A DNA stretch of 64,000 bases, from contig NZ_LT629749.1 in NCBI RefSeq assembly GCF_900105065.1, positions 1,426,001 through 1,490,000 of the forward strand, given 5' to 3'. This DNA is from Friedmanniella luteola (lineage in GTDB: Bacteria > Actinomycetota > Actinomycetes > Propionibacteriales > Propionibacteriaceae). Shown here piece by piece: positions 33,853 to 46,526 of the stretch; within the stretch, counting starts at the first letter, position 1, and each line of letters begins with the position of its first letter. The translations under genes and the position numbers were made by a program. Below the pieces are notes generated by a model that saw nothing but the letters and a program-made list of their open reading frames with translations, was not told the DNA's origin and searched no databases.

Positions 33853-34015
33853 AGTCCGAGCCCTGAGGGTGCGGGACGCCGGTCGAAGACCTGGTGGCCG
33901 GCCCGGGGGACCAACCTTCAGCACGATCCGACGAGGGATCTGTCTGCCCATTTGGCAGCAGTTCTCCTGGTGGTCAGCTGAGAGTGGGGAGAAAAAGTCC
34001 GGTGCGGAACTCGAT

Positions 34016-34044
34016 TTGACTCGGGGAAAGAGCCGGACTAAAGT
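34016..34044 (+). promoter_or_regulatory. rrn promoter P3 (main candidate)
   Basis: TTGACT and TAAAGT are separated by 17 nt in an A-rich context. Transcription would begin near 34051, giving a leader of about 280 nt before mature 16S. Confidence 0.7.
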
Positions 34045-34333
34045 ATTACGAGTCGCCCCAAGCCGGGAATTGAAAAGCCTGGTGCGGTGTGTGAGCGAGT
34101 CTTGAGAACTTAACAGCGTGCTTAAAGTCAATGCCAAATATGCACTAATTGAAACCCGTGCCTGGCTTGGTTCTGGTCTGTCCTTCGGGGTGGGTCGGGG
34201 TTGGGTTGGGTCGGATTCCTTTGAGATTGATTGTTGATTGACCCAGCTATTGGGTTCTGTCAGTGGTTGAACTCGTTGTTTTTGACGCTGTTGCTGGCTG
34301 GCCTTTCGGGGTTGGTTGGTTTTGCGATATTTT

Positions 34334-39316
<4,983 letters not shown>

Positions 39317-39351
39317 CTACAAAGATGCTACGCGTCCACTGTGAGGTTCTC
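39317..39351 (+). other. 23S rRNA processing stem, 3' arm
   Basis: These 35 nt are the complement of 36161-36194 (one bulge, one wobble) and start right after the mature 23S end. Together they form the precursor stem cut by RNase III. Confidence 0.75.
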
Positions 39352-39447
39352 GAGATACGGTCGGGAACCCCCGAGCACCACTCTCATCTCCCTCTTCGGG
39401 TTTGGTGGGGGTTGGGTGCGGGGGGTTTGCGCAGGTATCTTCATAGA

Positions 39448-39565
39448 GTTTCGGTGATCACAGCGTTAGGGAAACACCCGGTCCCATTCCGAACCCGGAA
39501 GTTAAGCCTTTCAGCGCCGATGGTACTGCACGGGGGACCGTGTGGGAGACTAGGACGTCGCCGGA
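39448..39565 (+). rRNA. rrf: 5S ribosomal RNA
   Basis: About 118 nt with the standard 5S landmarks: CCCGGTCCCATTCCGAACCC, GGAAGTTAAGCC, and GCGCCGATGGTACTGCA. The two ends pair (TTTCGGTGA with CGCCGGA). It stands 132 nt after 23S and is followed at once by the operon terminator. End positions are within a few bases. Confidence 0.95.
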
Positions 39566-39571
39566 CAACAC

Positions 39572-39612
39572 ACTTCAAGCCTGACCCTTTCGGGGTCGGG
39601 CTTGAAGTATTT
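39572..39612 (+). terminator. rRNA operon terminator
   Basis: ACTTCAAGCCTGACCC pairs with GGGTCGGGCTTGAAGT over 16 bp (one G-U), with a TTTCG loop and the tail ATTT. It is the only hairpin in the window with both a long stem and a T-containing tail. Confidence 0.9.
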
Positions 39613-39696
39613 CCACGTCTGGGCACGTCAGGACAGTGCAGAGGGGGGGGCACGCCGGCTGGCGTGCCCCCCTCGCTGCGTTCGGCGGACCAGGGC

Positions 39697-41130
39697 TCAG
39701 CCGGCGGTCTCCGTGGAGAGGGCGACGGCGCCCGTCGACGGGTGGCGCTCCAGCAGCACGGCGCGGTAGCGCTCGCTGAGCTCGGTCGCGGCCACCTGGT
39801 CGGCGGTCGTCGGCTCGTGCTCGCTCAGCACGGGGACCGGCCAGTCGGGCAGCGCACCGGTGAGCGCCCAGGCGGCCTGGCGCGCGGCTCCGACGGCCAC
39901 GCTCTCGAAGGTGTCGGTGACCCGGATGGGCAGCCCGAACACCGCGGGCGCGATGCGCCGGACGGCGTCGGACTGGGACGCGCCGCCCGTCAGGGTGATG
40001 GCGGTGACCGGCCCCGTCTGCTCCTGGAGCACCTGCACGCCGTAGGCGAGGCTCCACAGGACACCTTCGATGGTCGCGCGGGCGACGTTCGCCGGCGTCA
40101 TGTTCCTCAACGTCAGACCGAGGAGCTCCCCGCGGGCGTCCGGGAGCGGCGGCGTGCGCTCGCCCTCCAGGTAGGGCAGGAAGGTCAGGCCCCCGCTGCC
40201 CGGCTCGGCCGACAGCGCGAGCCGGCTCAGCTCGTCCAGGCTCACGCCGAGCAGCTCGGCGGCCGCCACCAGGTTGCGCGCCCCGTTCAGGGTGCAGACC
40301 AGCGGCAGGAACGCGCCGGTGGCGTCGGCGAAGCCGGCCACCGTGCCCGTCGGCTCGTGGGTCTGCGCGGTGCTGCGGGTGAACGCGGTACCGCTGGTGC
40401 CGAGGGAGACGACGGCCTCCTGCTCCCGCAGCCCCAGTCCCAACCCCGCCGCCATGTTGTCGCCGGTCCCCGCGGCGATCGCGATGCCCTCGGGCGTGTG
40501 GCCGACCACCTCGTCGGGACGGGCCACCCGGGGGAGCGCGAGGTCGTGGCCGATGGCCCGGCGGACGAGGTCGTCGCGGTACCGGTCGGCGGTGGCGTCG
40601 AAGTAGCAGGTGCCGGACGCATCACCGCGGTCGGTGACCGGGTCGAAGCTGCGGCCGCCGAGCTGCCAGGTGAGCCAGTCGTGCGGCAGCACGACGGCGT
40701 GCGTCCGGGCGGCGTGCTCGGGCTCCGCGCGGGCCAGCCAGCGCAGCTTGGTCACCGTCATGGAGGCGACCGGCACGGTGCCCACGGCGTCGGCCCAGGC
40801 GGCCGCGCCGCCGAGCTCGTCGATCAGGTCCCGCGCGTCGCGCGCCGACCGGTTGTCGTTCCAGAGCAGGGCGTCGCGGACCAGCTCGCCCGACTCGTCC
40901 AGTGTCACCATCCCGTGCTGCTGGCCGCCGACCGCGAGCGCCTCGACGCCGTCCAGGAGGGCGGGGTCGGCGGTCGCGCTCCGGTAGGCGTCCCACCAGG
41001 CCGCCGCCGTCACCTCGGTGCCGTCGGGGTGGGCTGCGCGCCCCGAGCGGACCACGGCACCTGTCTCGGCGTCGCAGACCACCACCTTGACCGACTGGGT
41101 GGAGGAATCCACACCGGCTACGTACGTCAC
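39697..41130 (-). CDS. xylB: Xylulokinase
   Basis: 477-residue FGGY-family sugar kinase that phosphorylates D-xylulose. The N-terminal phosphate loop is YVAGVDSSTQSVKVVVCD, the substrate-binding part is GGQQHGMVTLD and LLWNDNRSARDARDL, and the ADP-binding end is ITLTGGASQSDAVRRIAPA. GDNMAAGLGLG and SLGTSGTAF are also typical. The GTG at 41130 overlaps a TGA of a small upstream frame. It lies downstream of a polyol-type dehydrogenase on the same strand. Together they would turn xylitol or D-arabinitol into xylulose 5-phosphate. No transporter is present nearby. Confidence 0.93.
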   Translation of the reverse strand: MTYVAGVDSSTQSVKVVVCDAETGAVVRSGRAAHPDGTEVTAAAWWDAYRSATADPALLDGVEALAVGGQQHGMVTLDESGELVRDALLWNDNRSARDARDLIDELGGAAAWADAVGTVPVASMTVTKLRWLARAEPEHAARTHAVVLPHDWLTWQLGGRSFDPVTDRGDASGTCYFDATADRYRDDLVRRAIGHDLALPRVARPDEVVGHTPEGIAIAAGTGDNMAAGLGLGLREQEAVVSLGTSGTAFTRSTAQTHEPTGTVAGFADATGAFLPLVCTLNGARNLVAAAELLGVSLDELSRLALSAEPGSGGLTFLPYLEGERTPPLPDARGELLGLTLRNMTPANVARATIEGVLWSLAYGVQVLQEQTGPVTAITLTGGASQSDAVRRIAPAVFGLPIRVTDTFESVAVGAARQAAWALTGALPDWPVPVLSEHEPTTADQVAATELSERYRAVLLERHPSTGAVALSTETAG

Positions 41131-41323
41131 GTCATCTCCTGTGCTCCGGGGTCGCGAGGCGGCGTGACGGTGACCGGCAGGCCGCGCTCGGTGAAGGGTT
41201 GCAGTATCGCTGGCTCCGGACTGGCGGCGACCACGAGGAGGCCCACCGGCCCTCGACGGCGAGCCAGCGGGCGATGGCCCGGTGGCGCGAGCCCGAGCGG
41301 CGCCGGGTCACGCCGACGGTCAC
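41127..41323 (-). pseudogene. Possible frameshifted short gene between the dehydrogenase and xylB
   Basis: The gap looks coding but is split over two frames. A frame opens with a GTG that overlaps the dehydrogenase stop (GTGA) and reads RRRSGSRHRAIARWLAVEG. After one shift near 41250, another frame reads PVGLLVVAASPEPAILQPF and goes on to a TGA that overlaps the xylB GTG. The stop-start overlaps at both ends suggest that a short coupled gene once filled the gap. I do not recognise the product. A simple intergenic spacer is the alternative, and so is a sequencing error. Confidence 0.25.
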
Positions 41324-42342
41324 GAGCCGCCCAGCTCCACGGCGGTCGCGGAGCCGGGGCGGATCTGCAGCTTGCGTCCCGCTCCGCGACGGAACAGGGC
41401 GAGGCCGTAGCCGTCGAGCGGGAACGCGTGGCTGACCATCGCGGGCGCGTCGAGGGCTCCGGCGGCGAACATCTCCACCGCCCGGGCGTAGGACCGCAGC
41501 TCGGCCATCGACCCCACCACCGAGATCTCGTCGTGGTAGACCCGGAAGGGGGAGAAGGTCGCGGTGGCGTCCACCGGGGCGACCCCGAACTGCTGGAAGG
41601 TGCCGCCGCGCCGCACCCGCGACAGCCCGTCCTCGATGGCGGCGGGTGCGCCCGTGCAGTCGATGACGACGTCCCAGCCGCCGAGGCGCTGCACGTCGTC
41701 CGCGGACGTGCCCACCCGGCTGATCCCGACCCGCCGGGCCGTCTCGAGGCGCTCCGGCAGCCGGTCGACCACCGTGACCGAGGCCGCTCCGGCCCGCGGG
41801 GCGAGCTGGGCCATCATCAGCCCCATCGTGCCGGCGCCGTAGACGAGGTAGTGCTCGCCCATCCGCCGCGGCAGCAGGTCGTAGCCGTGGATGGCGCAGG
41901 CCAGCGGTTCGACGAGGGCCGCCAGCGCCAGGTCCACGCCGTCGGGCAGCCGGTGCACGTTGCGGACGGGGGCGACGGTGAGCTCCGCGGTGGAGCCGTT
42001 CGTGCGGGCGACGCCCGAGCCGTCCCAGCGCTCGCACAGGTTCGTCCGGCCCGCCGTGCAGAACTGGCACTCGCCGCAGTACAGGGTGGGGTCGACCGAG
42101 ACCCGGTCGCCGGGGCTCAGCTCGTGCACGTCGCTGCCGACCGACTCCACGACGCCGGACGTCTCGTGACCCGGGATGATCGGGTAGCGGGTCGGTGCGA
42201 ACTCCCCGTCCAGCACGTGCACGTCCGTGCCGCAGATCCCGACGGCCTCCACCCGCACGACCACCTGCCGGGGGCCGGCGACGGGCTCCGGCACCTCGTC
42301 GACGGAGAAGCGCCCGGGCTCGTGGAAGACGACGGCCCTCAT
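41320..42342 (-). CDS. Zinc-dependent alcohol (polyol) dehydrogenase
   Basis: 340-residue medium-chain dehydrogenase. Catalytic zinc ligands are in VEAVGICGTDVHVLDGEF (Cys) and PIIPGHETSGVVESVG (His-Glu). The structural zinc loop is CGECQFCTAGRTNLCERWDG, with four Cys. The NAD site is YLVYGAGTMGLMMAQLAPRAG. This layout resembles sorbitol, xylitol or arabinitol dehydrogenases. With xylB next to it, oxidation of a pentitol to xylulose is the most likely role, but threonine or other secondary-alcohol dehydrogenases look alike. The ATG at 42342 was chosen because homology (AVVFHEPGRFSVDEVP) starts two residues later. Confidence 0.88.
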   Translation of the reverse strand: MRAVVFHEPGRFSVDEVPEPVAGPRQVVVRVEAVGICGTDVHVLDGEFAPTRYPIIPGHETSGVVESVGSDVHELSPGDRVSVDPTLYCGECQFCTAGRTNLCERWDGSGVARTNGSTAELTVAPVRNVHRLPDGVDLALAALVEPLACAIHGYDLLPRRMGEHYLVYGAGTMGLMMAQLAPRAGAASVTVVDRLPERLETARRVGISRVGTSADDVQRLGGWDVVIDCTGAPAAIEDGLSRVRRGGTFQQFGVAPVDATATFSPFRVYHDEISVVGSMAELRSYARAVEMFAAGALDAPAMVSHAFPLDGYGLALFRRGAGRKLQIRPGSATAVELGGS

Positions 42343-42525
42343 GAGGCGTCCGTCCCGGTCGCCGCGCCGTCCCGACCGTCCTGGCACGCCCTGGAGCCCA
42401 CCTGCGTCACCACCCTCGGTCGACGGACGGGGCCGCGGCTCCGCTGCTGTCCCGCGGAGGCTAACCCACGCCGTCGACGGGGTCCAGCGCGGGGAGGGTG
42501 CCTCACGAGCCGAGCCGGACCACCG

Positions 42526-42668
42526 GTCATCTCGGGCACGTCCGGCCGCACCTCGTCCTGCTCCTCCGCGACGCTGGGCGAGGTCGACCAGGTGGTCACG
42601 GCGTGCGCGCCGACCCCGAGCTGGTCCGTGAGCTCGCCGCTGCCGGCCCCGAGGTGGTCATCGCCTGA
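42526..42668 (+). pseudogene. Remnant of a DeoR-family sugar regulator (C-terminal end only)
   Basis: One frame reads SGTSGRTSSCSSATLGEVDQ then VVTACA. After a one-base slip at about 42609 the next frame continues DPELVRELAAAGPEVVIA and stops. Joined, this is the usual end of a DeoR-type repressor (G-R-T-S...L-x-E-V-D-x-V-V-T...A-D-P-x-L-V-x-x-L-x-A-A-G-x-E-V-x-x-A). No N-terminal helix-turn-helix or start exists in the 183 nt before it, which hold nothing else that I can name. It stands next to the polyol dehydrogenase and xylB, so it was probably their regulator. The gap from 42343 to 42722 has no intact gene. Confidence 0.6.
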
Positions 42669-42722
42669 GCGCGGCGGGCCGCCCGCTTTGCCACCGGGAC
42701 GGCGGGCGAGGAGGATTGGACG

Positions 42723-44249
42723 GTGGACCAGCCGAACCGCCCTGACCGTCGCGACCCCGAGGGCTCCGGCCGTGCCGAGGGTGAGAGCCGGGGCGGGCGC
42801 CCCGGGGGTTCCCGGCCACGCGGCAGCGCCGCGGGCCGACCCGACCGCAGCGGCCCCGTCCGTCGCGGCCCGCGGCCCGAGGGGGGTGCCGGAGCGGACC
42901 GCGGCGACCGTCCCGACCGGGGTCAGCGCCCCGACCGCGGAGCGGGCCGTCGCGACGACCGGCCCCCCCGTGACGACCGCTACCAGCGTGACGACCGGGC
43001 GGCCCGTGACGACCGCTTCCAGCGCGACGTCCGGCCCGCCCGTGACGACCGGCCCGCCCGTGACGACCGGCCCGCTCGTGACGACCGGGGCGGCCGGGGC
43101 GAGCGCACCGACCGCTACGACCGGGCGCCCCGCGCGGACCGGCCACCCCGTGACGACCGCTACCAGCGCGATGACCGACCTCCGCGCTCGGACCGCCCGG
43201 ACCGCGCCGGCGGCGGTCGTGGTGACCGTCCCTCCGCCGCCCGGCCGGCCTCCAGCCGTCCCACCGAGAGCCGTGGAGCCCGCGGGACCCGCGACCCCCG
43301 GCCCTGGGACGAGCGGCCCGCCCGCTCGGGCTCTCCGCGCGGGGACCGTCCCGACCGCGGTCGTCCGGAACGTGGCGGTCGCCCGGACCGGCCCGGCGCC
43401 GACCGCCGTGGTGGCCCGGCCGGCGGGGACGACCGCCGCCCGCCGCGGCGGGACGAGCCGCCGCGTCCGGGTCTGGCCCGCCGGGCCGACGAGCCGCCGA
43501 TCCCCGAGGGCGTCGACGTCCGGGAGCTGCACCGGGCGGCCCGCGCCGAGCTGCGCGGACTGCCCAAGGAGCTGGCCGAGATCGTCGCGTCGCACCTGGT
43601 GGTCGCCGGCCAGATGATCGAGGCTGACCCCGAGCTCGCCTACCGGCACGCCGAGGCCGCCCGCCGGCGCGCCGCCCGGCTGCCGCTGGTCCGCGAGGCG
43701 GCCGCCGAGACCGCCTACGCCTCCGGGCGCTGGGACGTCGCGCTCAGCGAGTACCGGGCGCTCCGCCGGATGACCGGCACCGACGACTACCTGCCGGTGA
43801 TGGCGGACTGCGAGCGGGCGCTGGGCCGCCCGGACCACGCGCTCAAGCTGGCGCGGGAGGCCGACCGGCTGGAGCTGGACCCGGCGCTGCGGATCGAGAT
43901 GACGATCGTCGAGTCCGGGGCGCGGCGCGACCTCGGCCAGGCCGCGGAGGCCCGGCGGCTGCTGGAGCGGGCGGTGCAGGACCAGACGGTCCGCCCGGGC
44001 CTGCAGGGCGCCGTCGCCCGCCTCCGCTACGCCTACGCCGAGGCGCTGCTGGTGGACGGCGAGCCGGCCGAGGCCCGTCGCTGGTTCGTCGCCGCGGCCA
44101 AGCTCGACCCCGAGCAGGAGACCGACGCCGCCCTCCGGGTCGACGAGATCGACGGCCTGCGGATCGACTTCGACGAGGACGACGACGAGGACGAGGACGA
44201 CGCCGTGGGGCAGGAGCCGGTCGCCGGCCGCGACCGGGACGAGCGGTGA
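42723..44249 (+). CDS. TPR-like protein with long Arg/Asp-rich disordered N-terminus
   Basis: 508 residues. About residues 1-258 are low complexity, dominated by repeats of the type DDRPARDDR and DDRYQRDDR, rich in Arg, Asp, Gly and Pro with almost no hydrophobic residues. From about 258 on, a folded helical region follows (VDVRELHRAARAELRGLPKE, AYRHAEAARRRAARLPLVRE, ALKLAREADRLELDPALRIE), which fits TPR-like helical repeats. The end is strongly acidic (DFDEDDDEDEDDA). It corresponds by position to the TPR gene between tyrS and the HAD gene of mycobacteria (Rv1691-like). The GTG start follows GAGGAGG. The function is unknown, and older names such as primosomal protein should not be trusted. 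Confidence 0.8.
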   Translation: MDQPNRPDRRDPEGSGRAEGESRGGRPGGSRPRGSAAGRPDRSGPVRRGPRPEGGAGADRGDRPDRGQRPDRGAGRRDDRPPRDDRYQRDDRAARDDRFQRDVRPARDDRPARDDRPARDDRGGRGERTDRYDRAPRADRPPRDDRYQRDDRPPRSDRPDRAGGGRGDRPSAARPASSRPTESRGARGTRDPRPWDERPARSGSPRGDRPDRGRPERGGRPDRPGADRRGGPAGGDDRRPPRRDEPPRPGLARRADEPPIPEGVDVRELHRAARAELRGLPKELAEIVASHLVVAGQMIEADPELAYRHAEAARRRAARLPLVREAAAETAYASGRWDVALSEYRALRRMTGTDDYLPVMADCERALGRPDHALKLAREADRLELDPALRIEMTIVESGARRDLGQAAEARRLLERAVQDQTVRPGLQGAVARLRYAYAEALLVDGEPAEARRWFVAAAKLDPEQETDAALRVDEIDGLRIDFDEDDDEDEDDAVGQEPVAGRDRDER

Positions 44250-45237
44250 CGGCGGCGCTGGTCGACGCCTACGACGCCGCCCTGTTCGACCTCGACGGGG
44301 TCGTCTACCTGGGTCCGGTGGCCGTCGAGGGGGCACCGGAGGGCCTCGCCGAGCTGCGCCGCCGGGGCGTCGCGCTGGGCTACGTCACCAACAACGCCGC
44401 CCGCTCGCCCGGCGTGGTGGCCGAGCACCTGGTGTCCCTCGGCATCGAGGCCCGGCCCGAGGACGTGGTGACCTCGGCCCAGGCCGCGGCCCACCTGCTC
44501 CGCGACCGGTTCGGGGCGGGCGCACGGGTGCTGGCGGTCGGCGGCGAGGGCGTGCTCGCGGCGCTCGAGGAGCAGGGGCTGGTCGCGGTCCGCTCGGCCG
44601 ACGACGACCCGGTCGCCGTCATCCAGGGCTTCGGATTCGAGCTGGCCTGGCAGGAGCTGAACGAGGCGGCGATCGCCGTCAACCGCGGGGCGCACTGGGT
44701 GGCCACCAACGACGACCCGACGCGGCCGACCGACCGGGGCCTGGTGCCCGGCAACGGGGCGGCGGTCGCGGCCGTGCAGCTGGCCGTCCGGGTCCGCCCC
44801 GAGGTGGCCGGCAAGCCCTACCGCCCGCTGCTCGACGACACCGTCCGCCGCGTCGGTGCCGCCCGGCCCGTCTTCGTCGGCGACCGGCTGGACACCGACA
44901 TCGCCGGCGCGGTCGCCGCCGGGCTCGACAGCCTGCTGGTGCTGAGCGGCTCGCACGGCCCGCGCGACCTGCTGGAGGCCCCGGACGGCGCCCGGCCCAC
45001 GCACCTCGGCGCCGACCTGCGGGCCCTGCTGGAACCCGCCCGGGTCGCCCGGCCGGACGACGACGGCTGCTCGGTGGGCGCGCTCCGGGTCACCGTGGCC
45101 GACGGCAGCATCACGCTCTCGGGCACCGCGGAGGACCCGTGGGACGGGCTGCGGGCGGCGGCCCCGCTGGCCTGGCGGGCGGCCGACGCTGGTCATCCCC
45201 TCGACGTGGACGCGGTGCTGGCGGTCCTCGGCCTCGG

Positions 45238-45241
<4 letters not shown>
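44246..45241 (+). CDS. HAD-IIA family hydrolase
   Basis: 331-residue HAD phosphatase of the NagD/PNPase type. Motif I is FDLDGVVYLG at residues 14-23, motif II GYVTNNAARSP, the conserved lysine GKPYRPLLDD, and motif IV VGDRLDTDIAGA. The cap region (DPVAVIQGFGFELAWQEL, then HWVATNDDPTRP) is that of class IIA. The last 65 residues (SVGALRVTVADGSITLSG onward) form an added small domain found in actinobacterial members. The substrate is unknown (possibly phosphoglycolate or glycerol phosphate). It overlaps the TPR gene by 4 nt and ends tail to tail with the DUF2256 gene. Confidence 0.9.
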
Positions 45242-45600
<359 letters not shown>

Positions 45601-45606
45601 CGGACC

Positions 45607-45612
45607 AGTGTG
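45607..45612 (-). promoter_or_regulatory. Possible -10 box of the DUF2256 gene
   Basis: On the minus strand CACACT ends 6 nt before the GTG at 45600. It deviates from TAnnnT in the first base. Confidence 0.3.
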
Positions 45613-45670
45613 CCCGGGCCGCCGCGGACGGCGCCGCGGCCGCGCCCGCCGACGTGTCGGAGGCGGTCGC

Positions 45671-45676
45671 TACGGT
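45671..45676 (+). promoter_or_regulatory. Probable -10 box, leaderless aldo/keto reductase gene
   Basis: TACGGT is followed after 6 nt by the ATG at 45683. Confidence 0.45.
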
Positions 45677-45682
45677 GACCCC

Positions 45683-46471
45683 ATGAGCGAAGACAACTAC
45701 GGCCTGCCCGGTGTGTCCCTGGGGCCGGTGTCCATGCCGCTGCTGGGCTTCGGGACCTGGCAGATCAGCGACGACGACGTCACCGCGGCGGTCGGCACGG
45801 CCCTCGAGGTGGGCTACCGGCACCTCGACACGGCCACCGGCTACGCCAACGAGGCCGGCATCGGGCGCGCCCTCGCGGCCGCGGGGCTTCCCCGGGACGA
45901 GGTGTTCGTCACCACCAAGCTGCCGCCCGACCACGGCGGCCGGGAGCGGCGGACGATCGAGGAGAGCCTGACCAAGCTCGGCCTCGACCACGTCGACCTG
46001 TGGCTGGTGCACTGGCCGCCCGGCGGCGTCGCCGCGCCCGAGGTGTGGGAGCAGGTGGTCAAGGCGCAGCAGGACGGGTTGGCCACCAGCGTCGGCGTCA
46101 GCAACTACTCGCTGGCGCAGATCGACGAGCTCACGAGCGCCGTCGGCGTGACGCCCGCGGTGAACCAGATCAAGTGGGGACCGCTGCTGCACGACGTCGC
46201 CGAGGTGGACGGGCTGCGGGAGCGCGGGGTCGTGCTCCAGGGGTACAGCCCGCTGAAGGCCACCGACCTGGACGACCCGGTGCTGGCCGGCATCGCCGAG
46301 GAGCACGGCGTCAGCCCGGCCCAGGTGGTCATCGCCTGGCACGTGGCCCACGGCTTCGTGGTGATCCCGAAGTCGTCGCGGCCCGAGCGGATCCGGGCCA
46401 ACGCCGAGGCGGTCCGGGTGCCGCTGAGCGTCGAGCAGGTCGCGGCCGTCGACGGCCTCGCGCGCAGCTGA
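45683..46471 (+). CDS. Aldo/keto reductase (DkgA-like)
   Basis: 262-residue barrel reductase of the 2,5-diketo-gluconate reductase type. The tetrad is Asp and Tyr in YRHLDTATGYANEAGIGRAL, Lys in VFVTTKLPPD, and His in VDLWLVHWPP. The cofactor end is FVVIPKSSRPERIRANAEAV, which matches the K-S-x-x-x-x-R-I phosphate site. This is a different subfamily from the reductase at 2334, which lacks that site. The real substrate is unknown. The ATG start follows a -10 box by 6 nt. The CYTH/CHAD gene starts 56 nt after the stop on the same strand. Confidence 0.9.
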   Translation: MSEDNYGLPGVSLGPVSMPLLGFGTWQISDDDVTAAVGTALEVGYRHLDTATGYANEAGIGRALAAAGLPRDEVFVTTKLPPDHGGRERRTIEESLTKLGLDHVDLWLVHWPPGGVAAPEVWEQVVKAQQDGLATSVGVSNYSLAQIDELTSAVGVTPAVNQIKWGPLLHDVAEVDGLRERGVVLQGYSPLKATDLDDPVLAGIAEEHGVSPAQVVIAWHVAHGFVVIPKSSRPERIRANAEAVRVPLSVEQVAAVDGLARS

Positions 46472-46526
46472 CCCGAGCGCAGCACCGACGACACCGCAGC
46501 ACCGAGGAGACAGGACCCCAGGACGC

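Larger units (their letters stand above)
33569..34333 (+). other. rRNA operon upstream region (765 nt, no gene)
   Basis: This stretch holds three tandem promoter-like pairs, listed separately. The base composition falls sharply from about 33.9 kb on, as is typical for an rrn leader. The motif TTGAGAACTT at 34102-34111 is repeated in the 16S-23S spacer at 36159-36168 and is a candidate processing or antitermination element. Short open frames here have no coding character. Confidence 0.7.

Noticed and set aside
42949-43190. 18-bp tandem repeats, considered as a CRISPR or satellite
   Set aside because: They are in-frame and encode the Arg/Asp repeats of the TPR protein.
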